A DNA stretch of 17,657 bases, taken from Bacillota bacterium. Its GTDB lineage: Bacteria; Bacillota; Clostridia; Lachnospirales; Lachnospiraceae. Numbering within the stretch: position 1 is the stretch's first letter; each line of letters starts with the position of its first letter. The stretch lies in assembly GCA_023428885.1 (NCBI GenBank), contig JAEYWQ010000164.1, positions 1 to 17,657 of the forward strand, written 5' to 3'. This document shows positions 1 to 7,214 of this stretch, in pieces. A program made the position numbers and the translations under genes. The notes beneath the pieces are model-generated. The model saw nothing but the letters and a program-made list of their open reading frames with translations, searched no databases and was not told where the DNA came from.

Positions 1-403
1 TACGAGAGAAGCCAATTCCCAAGACAAGAAAGATACTAAAAATTCTTAATCTCATATTCTTAGTAATCTTTGCTACCATGCCATACAATGCAGTGCCTGC
101 TTGTGTATGACCACTAGGAAAGGAATAACCAGTTGCTGTATCAATAGCTGATTCTACAGGATGTATTAAGGTGCTGCGTATCCACGGTCTCGGAATACGA
201 AAGCTTATCTTTAATCCTTGAACTAACATACTTGATGTAAATAAGCCAAATGTGATTCGATATGCGATTTGCTTATCATAACACCAATATATTGCACAGA
301 TAATAACAATTACAGCTAAATGCTGGCCCAAGAAAGTAAAGCCCTCTGCTAGCTTTGTGAAGTATGGATTTCTTATCTTTTCTAACTCTATTAATATATC
401 CAT
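1..403 (-). CDS. PAP2-family (type 2 phosphatidic acid phosphatase-like) membrane protein, partial
   Basis: This is the N-terminal 134 residues of a gene that runs off the left edge of the window. Translation starts at ATG 403, preceded by an AAGGAG ribosome binding site. Two of the three PAP2 signature motifs are visible. The first is K-x6-RP, read as KISFRIPRP. The second is PSGH, read as FPSGHTQAGTALYG. The window ends exactly at the 'SR' that should begin the third motif (SR-x5-H-x3-D). Hydrophobic stretches around the motifs fit a multi-pass membrane protein. Members of this family remove phosphate from lipid phosphates, for example phosphatidate or undecaprenyl pyrophosphate, at the outer membrane face; the substrate here cannot be told. 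It has its own promoter and is probably not part of the galactan operon upstream. Class assignment is firm, function general. Confidence 0.85.
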   Translation of the reverse strand, partial: MDILIELEKIRNPYFTKLAEGFTFLGQHLAVIVIICAIYWCYDKQIAYRITFGLFTSSMLVQGLKISFRIPRPWIRSTLIHPVESAIDTATGYSFPSGHTQAGTALYGMVAKITKNMRLRIFSIFLVLGIGFSR

Positions 404-486
404 AATACTCCTTTTAATTATTGATTATCTTATTCAATAATTTCGCTACATTACTCTTTCCAAGATATTATAGGTTTACATAGACC

Positions 487-515
487 ATTTTATTCTGTTT
501 TTTGGTAAACGTCAA
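487..515 (-). promoter_or_regulatory. Predicted sigma-A promoter of the PAP2 gene
   Basis: On the minus strand a -35 box TTGACG (510-515) is followed after exactly 17 bases by a -10 box TAAAAT (487-492). Each differs from consensus at one position. Transcription would start near 480, leaving a leader of about 77 bases before the PAP2 ATG at 403. A second TATAAT (467-472) lies downstream but has no matching -35. The 404-549 gap otherwise shows no convincing intrinsic terminator for the GH53 gene. Confidence 0.6.
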
Positions 516-549
516 GTTTTTACGTTCCCTGAGCTCAAAGCTACCCTTG

Positions 550-2544
550 CTATTCCTTCTTCGTCAATGAAAAATCATCTATAGTTCCCCACCCCTTTGC
601 TTCACAGGCGACATAAGCACCTATCACAATTGGCTGATCTGAAACAGGTATGTTTTCAATGACAGGCTTTCTAAAGTTCCGCCATCCATCCACATCAGTT
701 TGACAGGTATAGGTTTCTCCATCCACAATTGCATATAGATACATGTTTTGTGTTCCCGCATCTCCGCCTTGAATCTGCATGCTTAGATTATATAAACCAG
801 GAGCGAGGTTTGATATTGTTTGTTCCACCTTAAACTCTACCCGATTGGCAGAATAGAAATGAAGGGCCTTATTACCACTAAATGCATCAGAGACCTTCTC
901 CTCTACATATAATTCGGAAGTTGTATCATTGATGTTAGTAAGTACCCACATGGATAGATCCTTGTCTTCAAAGCTAGGGTTATCCACATAATTCTGCTCA
1001 ACGACAGAGATTTTACATATTGCAGGAAGATTATCCACACCTTCTACATTACCATATAGCAGGGTATCGCTGACCCCTGCATTACTTAATTTCACAAGGT
1101 CGATACTATCCCATGTCACCTTGGCTTCTTTCTTGGAGCCATCATTATAGTAAGCTAACACAGTCTCTGGTAACTTTATCTCATCACCGATACGAGTTTT
1201 CACTAAAGTTTCTGCTAAGGAATCGATTCTCACCTCAGTCGTAGCTCCCTGCGCTAGGTAAGCGAAGGTGGCAAGAGAGGCTAAAGGTTTCCCAGCTGCA
1301 TCAAACAAAGCTTGATTATCCCAGGAACTACCTCCGTAATACTTGCCTGCATCATTAGGATCATATTCTGTAGCGTAACTACTTGCCCATCCGGAACCAT
1401 TTGCTTCCCAGACTGGTAGACGTTCTTCATAAGTATTTCCTGGGACAGGTATCCATGCAGGTTCCCAATAAAAGATCCCGATACCCAATTCACCAACACC
1501 AGCAACTGCTGCTGCCACATCACGGATTGCAGTTGCCTGGCCCTGTACAGTAATAGGATATGGCTTATCTACCACTGATTCCGTACTAATCGTGTTACCG
1601 AAGTTATCCATCTCATCATAGGTATAAGCATAGGAAACTTCTGCAACCATGACTTTCTTTTGATAGCTTTGGGCAATTTGAGTTAAGACTTCGGTTAAAT
1701 TCTCTAAGCTTCCATGCCAATACGGATAATAAGAGCTTGCGAAGATGTCGTAATCTACATCAAAATTTGCAAGAATCTTTGCAAATCGATCATATTGCCC
1801 TGCTTTCTCTGGATTAGTGAAATGAATTGCAATTTCTATCTCTTTTTCTTTTTCTTTGCTAACTTCACGAATTGCTTTGCTACCTGCATTTAATAATTCG
1901 CAGATATTTTTCCAGTTTGTTTCACCAGCCAAGCCAGTGGTGGTTTCGTTTCCCACCTGTACCATGCCTATGTCAAGTCCAGCATCCAGCATCTTGCTTA
2001 AGCTAGCTTTGGTATAGTCATACAAAGCCTGAGATTTTTGAGTGATGTCTAAGCCAGCCCAAGCCTTAGGAACCATTTGCTTGTTAGGATCTGCCCAGAA
2101 ATCAGAATAATGATAATCAATTAGAACCTTTAATCCTACTTCGTTTGCCCGTTTTCCCATGGTAATGGCTGCATCCACATCATTGTTTCCGCCACCGTAC
2201 CCATTTCCATTGGAGTCATAAGGATCATTCCAAACACGAAATCTTACATAGTTCACTCCATATCGTTTCAAGGTATGAAAGATATCCTCTTGTTTTCCCT
2301 TTTCATCATAGAATACAACACCTGATTTCTCCAAGGATAAGAGGGACGAGATATCAACCCCTTTGATAAAATCATCAGATAATCCAGGAATTGGCTCAAT
2401 AAATATCTGGGATAGCTCTTTGGAGATAACTTCAATACTCTCCTGCTCTTTATCACTTTTATGTAAAAAAATATACCCTATAGTAAATGCTGCTAACAAG
2501 AAGACAGCAATGCAAGTAGTAATCACTAATTGTTTTCTCATCAT
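550..2544 (-). CDS. GH53 arabinogalactan endo-beta-1,4-galactanase with C-terminal Ig-like and carbohydrate-binding regions
   Basis: This is a retaining endo-galactanase that cuts beta-1,4-galactan in type I arabinogalactan and pectin side chains. The protein is 664 residues. A lysine-containing N-terminus and a hydrophobic segment (about 6-27) without a clear signal-peptidase site or lipobox suggest export with a membrane anchor. The GH53 barrel spans about 58-430. It starts at FIKGVDISSL, with the acid/base Glu in VQVGNE (E200) and the nucleophile Glu in VAEVSY (E302). The DNQALFDAAGKPLASL block is typical of the family's C-terminal end. Residues about 434-515 look like a bacterial Ig-like domain. 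Residues about 518-664 form a beta-rich module opening with NPSFE, resembling CBM61 galactan-binding domains; that assignment is by recollection. An in-frame ATG at 2601 would add 19 residues but lies inside a terminator stem. ATG 2544 or the adjacent ATG 2541 is chosen because AGGAGG sits at 2549-2554. It is the last gene of the operon. Confidence 0.93.
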   Translation of the reverse strand: MMRKQLVITTCIAVFLLAAFTIGYIFLHKSDKEQESIEVISKELSQIFIEPIPGLSDDFIKGVDISSLLSLEKSGVVFYDEKGKQEDIFHTLKRYGVNYVRFRVWNDPYDSNGNGYGGGNNDVDAAITMGKRANEVGLKVLIDYHYSDFWADPNKQMVPKAWAGLDITQKSQALYDYTKASLSKMLDAGLDIGMVQVGNETTTGLAGETNWKNICELLNAGSKAIREVSKEKEKEIEIAIHFTNPEKAGQYDRFAKILANFDVDYDIFASSYYPYWHGSLENLTEVLTQIAQSYQKKVMVAEVSYAYTYDEMDNFGNTISTESVVDKPYPITVQGQATAIRDVAAAVAGVGELGIGIFYWEPAWIPVPGNTYEERLPVWEANGSGWASSYATEYDPNDAGKYYGGSSWDNQALFDAAGKPLASLATFAYLAQGATTEVRIDSLAETLVKTRIGDEIKLPETVLAYYNDGSKKEAKVTWDSIDLVKLSNAGVSDTLLYGNVEGVDNLPAICKISVVEQNYVDNPSFEDKDLSMWVLTNINDTTSELYVEEKVSDAFSGNKALHFYSANRVEFKVEQTISNLAPGLYNLSMQIQGGDAGTQNMYLYAIVDGETYTCQTDVDGWRNFRKPVIENIPVSDQPIVIGAYVACEAKGWGTIDDFSLTKKE

Positions 2545-2548
2545 TATT

Positions 2549-2554
2549 CCTCCT
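2549..2554 (-). promoter_or_regulatory. Ribosome binding site that fixes the GH53 start
   Basis: A perfect AGGAGG lies 4 bases before ATG 2544 and 7 bases before ATG 2541. The two adjacent ATGs cannot be told apart, though the spacing favours 2541. It rules out the longer reading from 2601, which has no Shine-Dalgarno sequence and would be coded by terminator-stem DNA. Confidence 0.8.
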
Positions 2555-2563
2555 TCTAAAGCA

Positions 2564-2608
2564 AATAAAAACCTGACAACGGTAGCTTTGTCATTTTCCA
2601 TTGTCAGG
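2564..2608 (-). terminator. Intrinsic terminator between the GH35 and GH53 genes
   Basis: Minus-strand RNA would form an 11-bp stem: CCTGACAATGG (2608-2598) pairs with CCGTTGTCAGG (2582-2572) with one G-U pair. The loop is 15 bases. The U-rich run TTTTTATTT (2571-2563) follows at once. It lies 42 bases after the GH35 stop and ends 9 bases before the GH53 Shine-Dalgarno. No promoter fits between it and the GH53 start, so GH53 expression should depend on read-through. It may be a partial terminator that sets GH53 dose, or a regulated attenuator. Confidence 0.85.
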
Positions 2609-2650
2609 CTCTAATGTTAATTTATATTCAACTATTGGATGGTTTACTTA

Positions 2651-4741
2651 TTAAATTAGTTGACTTTTTGCAGTCACATTAATAATCTCTGTTATCATTT
2701 CAGCTTGGATAAGCTTTGCTACACCCTGATCGTCCATCTCTGGCCAATGTTCTAAGAATATCTGAGTATCTTTATATAATGGTTGAATCTTAAGAGTGAA
2801 CTTTGATGGATATGCAAATCTCTTCAATCCAATCTCCCAGGTTTGTCCAGTATAAAAATGATCCGCTACCATGACTCCTTCACAGAATAGTTGAGCGCTC
2901 TCACCTGCATAATTAAGCCGAAGAAAGACATCGTTACAGTTGCTAATTGATTTATCATATTCAAGATTAAGTTCGTATTCTGTAATTTCTGAACTAGTAT
3001 TCAAATCCAAGCTACTTTTTACCTTTGAATTATCAGCTAGCTCTTGTTTCTTAATGTAAACAGCAAATTCATCTTCCATATGAGAAAACTGAAAACCATC
3101 GAAGTTTCTTGTTAGTTTTGGATATATACTGATCTTAGGAACAGTTCGGCCAATCACTTGAATCTCCTCATTGGTCTCAAGGATTAGGGAGTCAGAGAGG
3201 ATAAGATATTCCTGATCTAGCACTAGCTTATAAGCATTTTTCGCTTGCTCTCTGGTCAAAGTTAAGATTACGCTATCTTCTAGATCACCTTCTAAGTCAT
3301 AATGTGGATCACCATCGGTATAGAATACATAAACTGACACCTTATTCATTAACATGCAAAGCGGTGTAGCAAGTGCTGTTTTCAACTTTGCCTTGCCTAA
3401 TTGCATATTGAATGGATAGAAAGCAAAGTCTCCATTACTTACATCAATCTTAGGAAATACAATGGCTGGGTCTACATTCGTTACCTTTATTTCCACATTC
3501 TTATGCTCAGCCATCTTATATCGACGCTGGTAGTTATTCATAAAGAGATAACCTGAGCCATTATGATGACGTACGGCGGTACGAAGGTTGGTAAAATCAG
3601 TTTGATACAAAGGATTCTCTGGAGGGAGGTGCAATTTTGTCTTACAGAAGTCTTCTCCAAAGTCCTTAATAAACATTGCTAATAACTTAATTTCCTTATA
3701 GGTTTCACTAATCTGACCATACTCTCTAATTGGCGCATTAAAATCATAGTTTAATACTGGTAAATCATTTGGGTAACCTGTTTCTTTGGATTCCTGTAAG
3801 GTGGAAAGTTTACCAACAGGATTGCTTCCACCATGATACATATAATATCCTAAGAGATTAACCCCACTCCCCAGCTTCACCAGTGACATTGCACCAATAT
3901 CCTTGCTGTGTGCGATAGGACGACGATGTTTTGTTACTTGTAGCCCTCCTCCGAGTTCTGCAGTCAAATATGGGAATTTGCTAAGGTCATATGTGATACC
4001 TGTACCAAATCCATAATCTGATCCAATGTTATGATCATTTCTCTCATTTGTGAATATATAGTTACCGCTTGGTTCAATCTCTGTAATACGCTGATCCCAT
4101 GGAGCTTCACAATAGCCACCCATAACAGGTAATAGACCTCCAGTTACCGCTCCCCCCCAACCAGTTGCTGTATATAGAGGAACATCAAACCCAACTTCCT
4201 TGGCAAGAGCAGTAAGACGTCTCATATGCTCTTCGCCTTCTTCCCCATATGGGCCACCACAATGACCACACTCATTTTCAATCTGAACTCCTATAATAGG
4301 ACCTCCATCCTTGTGAAGTAGTCCTTTTACTTGTTCAAAGATTGCTGCATAGAACTGTTTTACTAAGGCAAAATAACCTTCATGATTTGTCCTTGGTTCA
4401 AACTCTTTCTTAAAGATCCAGTCTGGATATCCACCATTTCGACATTCTCCATGACACCATGGTCCAATACGAAGAAGTAACTTAAGTTTCGACTCTTGAA
4501 TGGTCTTCACAAATTCTCTTATATCTTTATTTCCAGTAAACTCATACTCCCCTTCGATTTCTTCATGATGAATCCAAAATACATAGGTGGAAACCAAGTC
4601 TATGCCGCCTGCTTTCATCTTATATAAGGATTCCTTCCAATAAGCCCTGGGATAGCGGGTATAATGGATCTCACCCATGATTGGAAACCAAGGTTTATTG
4701 TCTTTTATTAAATACTGTGAATTAAATGTTATATTAGTCAT
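2651..4741 (-). CDS. Cytoplasmic GH35 beta-galactosidase
   Basis: This is a retaining beta-galactosidase, expected to remove terminal beta-galactose from imported galacto-oligosaccharides. The protein is 696 residues. It has no signal peptide or membrane segment, so it should act in the cytoplasm. The N-terminal region is a GH35 TIM barrel. It opens with PWFPIMGEIHYTRYPRAYW and contains RIGPWCHGECRNGGYPDW near residue 91-108. The acid/base Glu is in GVQIENE (E157) and the likely nucleophile Glu is in YLTAELGGG (E262). The rest (about 370-696) is beta-rich accessory sequence as in larger GH35 enzymes. TAAGGAGA precedes ATG 4741 at a slightly long spacing (about 11). It follows the permease gene by 60 bases and is followed by an intrinsic terminator. 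Its place between the transporter and GH53 points to galactan-derived oligosaccharides as substrate. In B. subtilis the same slot holds the GH42 enzyme GanA. The GH35 assignment is confident; substrate preference is inferred. Confidence 0.9.
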   Translation of the reverse strand: MTNITFNSQYLIKDNKPWFPIMGEIHYTRYPRAYWKESLYKMKAGGIDLVSTYVFWIHHEEIEGEYEFTGNKDIREFVKTIQESKLKLLLRIGPWCHGECRNGGYPDWIFKKEFEPRTNHEGYFALVKQFYAAIFEQVKGLLHKDGGPIIGVQIENECGHCGGPYGEEGEEHMRRLTALAKEVGFDVPLYTATGWGGAVTGGLLPVMGGYCEAPWDQRITEIEPSGNYIFTNERNDHNIGSDYGFGTGITYDLSKFPYLTAELGGGLQVTKHRRPIAHSKDIGAMSLVKLGSGVNLLGYYMYHGGSNPVGKLSTLQESKETGYPNDLPVLNYDFNAPIREYGQISETYKEIKLLAMFIKDFGEDFCKTKLHLPPENPLYQTDFTNLRTAVRHHNGSGYLFMNNYQRRYKMAEHKNVEIKVTNVDPAIVFPKIDVSNGDFAFYPFNMQLGKAKLKTALATPLCMLMNKVSVYVFYTDGDPHYDLEGDLEDSVILTLTREQAKNAYKLVLDQEYLILSDSLILETNEEIQVIGRTVPKISIYPKLTRNFDGFQFSHMEDEFAVYIKKQELADNSKVKSSLDLNTSSEITEYELNLEYDKSISNCNDVFLRLNYAGESAQLFCEGVMVADHFYTGQTWEIGLKRFAYPSKFTLKIQPLYKDTQIFLEHWPEMDDQGVAKLIQAEMITEIINVTAKSQLI

Positions 4742-4801
4742 TCTTAATTTGTCTCCTTAAGGTAAACACTATCCTGCAGTTAGCTATACCGTGCTTCATC
4801 T

Positions 4802-5641
4802 CTATTCTTTTACTGCACTTCCACCAAGACTTGTCACCATAGTTTTTTGAGTGATTACAAAGAAAATAATAAAAGGTATCGCTATTAATAATGAGCCTGC
4901 TGCAAAATTAGTGAATTGATTCTTCTTCTCTGTCACAAAGCTAAACAAACCAAGAGCCAACGTTTGCTTATCCGCAGAACGAAGCACCATCTTAGGGAAG
5001 ATAAAGTCCATCCACGGTGCAGTAAAGGATGTGATTCCCAAAAAGATTAAGATTGGCTTAGCAATTGGCATGACAACGGATACATAGATTCTGAAATGAT
5101 TTGCTCCATCAATTCTTGCAGCCTCATCTAAGCTCTTTGGAATTGTATCCAAATAACTCTTAACCATCCATGTGTTATATGGAATGTTTCCTGCAAGGTA
5201 TACCATTACAAGTCCCCATAAGGTATTTAATCCATCAATACGATATAAGATTACATAGATTGCCACCATCCCAACGAAGGATGGGAAAATCTGAAGAATT
5301 AACATTGTCATCATCATCTTTTTCTTCAGTGTAAAGTGAAACCTTGAGAATACATAAGCTGATAAGGATGCTATCAGCATTGTCAATAATGACGTACTTG
5401 CAGCGATAATAAACGTATTCTTAAACCAAGTAAGATATGGAGTCTCATTAAATAAGTAGGTAAAGTGTTCTGTTGTGAAGCCTTTTTTAAATGGAATGAT
5501 TTCGAGTGAAGCAATGCTAGTTCCTGGAGAGAATGCTGCACTCACTACATATACCAGAGGATAAAGTACGACAAATGAAATGATTGTTAAGAGAATAAAA
5601 ACAATCGTTGTATTAATACGACGTATTATTTTACTACCCAT
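4802..5641 (-). CDS. Carbohydrate ABC transporter permease, MalG/GanQ type
   Basis: This is one of two inner-membrane subunits of a CUT1-family sugar importer, predicted here to move galacto-oligosaccharides. The protein has 279 residues and about six membrane segments. The first spans about 11-35, after the basic N-terminus MGSKIIRRIN. The ATPase-docking EAA loop is clear at about 173-192 (EAARIDGANHFRIYVSVVMP). The length is normal for MalG-type permeases. The start ATG shares one base with the stop of the upstream permease gene (TAATG). An AAGGAGG lies 11 bases before that ATG, so the two subunits are probably made by coupled translation at equal amounts. The B. subtilis GanQ protein is the closest functional analogue by operon position. 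No ATPase gene is adjacent. Confidence 0.93.
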   Translation of the reverse strand: MGSKIIRRINTTIVFILLTIISFVVLYPLVYVVSAAFSPGTSIASLEIIPFKKGFTTEHFTYLFNETPYLTWFKNTFIIAASTSLLTMLIASLSAYVFSRFHFTLKKKMMMTMLILQIFPSFVGMVAIYVILYRIDGLNTLWGLVMVYLAGNIPYNTWMVKSYLDTIPKSLDEAARIDGANHFRIYVSVVMPIAKPILIFLGITSFTAPWMDFIFPKMVLRSADKQTLALGLFSFVTEKKNQFTNFAAGSLLIAIPFIIFFVITQKTMVTSLGGSAVKE

Positions 5642-6975
5642 TAGATTTCACCCTCCTTATATGATTTGGTGCGCCTGAAGTTAAAGATTGCAATCGGTGC
5701 TAACACAAGGAAGATCATAATTGCTAATACCGAAGCATAATTGTACTTGAATAAGTTAACTGTTAACTTATAAATCCAGGTAACCAAGATATCGGTTCCT
5801 TCTGCCCCTGTTGCCGTAGAGTCTGATACAACCGGACCACCACCAGTAAGAAAGAAGATTGCACCGAAGTTATTGATGTTATGGGTAAATGACATAATAA
5901 TCAGCGGCATCGTCTGGTACATTACCAGTGGTAAAGTGATTCTCTTAAATATCTGGAATTTATTTGCACCATCAATTCTCGCTGCTTCAAATACATCAGA
6001 AGAGATTGCAGTCATTGTTCCCATGACCAATAACATAAAGTATGGAAAACCTGCCCATAAGTTTATCAATATACACATAAATTTAGCAAGAGTAGCATTA
6101 CTTAACCAAGGAATGTTGGTGGATATGATACCCAGCTGCTTTAAGGTTCTATTGATCGTACCAAAGGAACCATTTAATAGGTTTTGCCATACTAACATAC
6201 TTACAACACCTGGAACAGCATATGGTAAGATGAAGATTGTACGGAAAAACGGCTTAATCTTTATTTTGCTCTCATGTAAAATAATAGCCATTAACATACC
6301 ACCAAAGTAACAGGTTGCCGTAGCCAAGGCGCCCCATACTAAGGTCCATAGCGCAACTCGACCTAGAGCTGAGGTCCAAGTTGCATTTCCACCAAACATA
6401 TTGATGAAGTTATCTAAACCAACCCAGTCCACCGTATTATTTGGGGGAATATGTTTGGGGGAGGAGTAGTTTGTAAATGCTACACAAGCTGAGAACACTA
6501 AAGGAACTACTACAAAGAAGATAACTAATACAACCGCTGGTGTTAAGCCTAAGATAGGAAACGATTTACCAACTAGATTACGAAAGACTTTACGATTATC
6601 ACCAAGAGATCCACCGATACAGTAATCTCTATAACTATTTAAAGCACTCTTAACGGACAAGATATATATAATCAAAAAGATAATGATAACAGCAACGGTC
6701 ATAACACCATCGATGAGTAAAAACATTGAATTGTCACGTTGCTTCACCGGTAAGTCTGGCTGAGGGCTTCCTAGTGTAATCATATCTGTTATTTTCGAGA
6801 TAATACTTGGTACAAACAATAGAAATAAAATCTCAATCAGGGCGTATAGAATGCCCTTTACATATTCCTTTAGATAGATAATATGCCCCAACCCCATAAA
6901 GAGGATGGAAGCAATTTTAACCTTCCTTCTATCTGCACCATCATGTGCTAATGAGCTTTCCATATTAATTACCAT
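5641..6975 (-). CDS. Carbohydrate ABC transporter permease, MalF/GanP type
   Basis: This is the partner permease of the CUT1 sugar importer, 444 residues. An N-terminal region of about 140 residues adds membrane segments (about 21-60 and 86-107) ahead of the canonical six-segment permease domain. This includes a GLGHIIYLKEYVKGILYA stretch of the kind found in clostridial and Bacillus MalF-like proteins. The EAA loop is at about 330-350 (EAARIDGANKFQIFKRITLPL without its last residue). The start is uncertain. ATG 6975 has GGGAAGG only one base upstream, while the internal ATG at 6963 has weak spacing; the longer form is given. It follows the binding-protein gene after a 239-base gap full of hairpins, and overlaps the next permease gene by one base. 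The predicted substrate, galacto-oligosaccharides, comes from the neighbouring GH35 and GH53 genes. Confidence 0.92.
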   Translation of the reverse strand: MVINMESSLAHDGADRRKVKIASILFMGLGHIIYLKEYVKGILYALIEILFLLFVPSIISKITDMITLGSPQPDLPVKQRDNSMFLLIDGVMTVAVIIIFLIIYILSVKSALNSYRDYCIGGSLGDNRKVFRNLVGKSFPILGLTPAVVLVIFFVVVPLVFSACVAFTNYSSPKHIPPNNTVDWVGLDNFINMFGGNATWTSALGRVALWTLVWGALATATCYFGGMLMAIILHESKIKIKPFFRTIFILPYAVPGVVSMLVWQNLLNGSFGTINRTLKQLGIISTNIPWLSNATLAKFMCILINLWAGFPYFMLLVMGTMTAISSDVFEAARIDGANKFQIFKRITLPLVMYQTMPLIIMSFTHNINNFGAIFFLTGGGPVVSDSTATGAEGTDILVTWIYKLTVNLFKYNYASVLAIMIFLVLAPIAIFNFRRTKSYKEGEI

Positions 6976-7000
6976 GCCTTCCCGTTACCTGCAAACTTAA

Positions 7001-7028
7001 GCATGAAAATTAATTGTTATTTTCACGC
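7001..7028 (-). repeat. Intercistronic hairpin 1 before the MalF-type permease gene
   Basis: Minus-strand RNA pairs GCGTGAAAAT (7028-7019) with ATTTTCATGC (7010-7001). This is a 10-bp stem with one G-U pair and an 8-base loop. No U-run follows, so it is not an intrinsic terminator. It is the last of several inverted repeats in the 239-base gap between the binding-protein and permease genes and ends 25 bases before the permease start. Confidence 0.6.
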
Positions 7029-7050
7029 TGACGCAGGCACAAATTTGCCA

Positions 7051-7072
7051 ATTGAAAAATCTATTTTTCAAT
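7051..7072 (-). repeat. Intercistronic hairpin 2, perfect inverted repeat
   Basis: ATTGAAAAA (7051-7059) and TTTTTCAAT (7064-7072) form a perfect 9-bp inverted repeat around a 4-base centre. It is AT-rich and weak on its own, but sits between two other inverted repeats in the same gap. Confidence 0.5.
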
Positions 7073-7110
7073 CTATTACCCTTCCCTAGAACAAATGTAT
7101 GGTTAAGAAT

Positions 7111-7159
7111 AATCCTATAAGGAACAAAGAGTTCTTAGATCTCTTTGTTCCTAGGGATT
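7111..7159 (-). repeat. Intercistronic hairpin 3, strongest stem after the binding-protein gene
   Basis: A perfect 11-bp inverted repeat, GGAACAAAGAG (7121-7131) and CTCTTTGTTCC (7141-7151), has a 9-base loop. Outer arms AATCC (7111-7115) and GGATT (7155-7159) extend it across a small internal loop. No U-run follows in the direction of transcription. A further small palindrome, TTACAT-AA-ATGTAA, lies at 7168-7181. Such a stem just after a solute-binding-protein gene often protects its mRNA 3' end, keeping that protein more abundant than the permeases; that role is inferred here. Confidence 0.7.
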
Positions 7160-7214
7160 CATCCACCTTACATAAATGTAAAAATGTTCTTTCTATACTT
7201 TTACGCTGCAACTA

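Noticed and set aside
467..472. TATAAT as the -10 box of the PAP2 promoter
   Set aside because: No acceptable -35 lies 16-18 bases upstream, whereas TTGACG-17-TAAAAT at 487-515 is well formed.
1281..1523. Alternative-frame open reading frame inside GH53, possible sign of a frameshift
   Set aside because: The GH53 frame is continuous with all catalytic motifs in order, so this is only a shadow frame.
2545..2601. N-terminal extension of GH53 starting at the in-frame ATG 2601
   Set aside because: The extra 19 residues are encoded by the terminator stem and U-run, and no ribosome binding site precedes that ATG; AGGAGG is placed for ATG 2544/2541.
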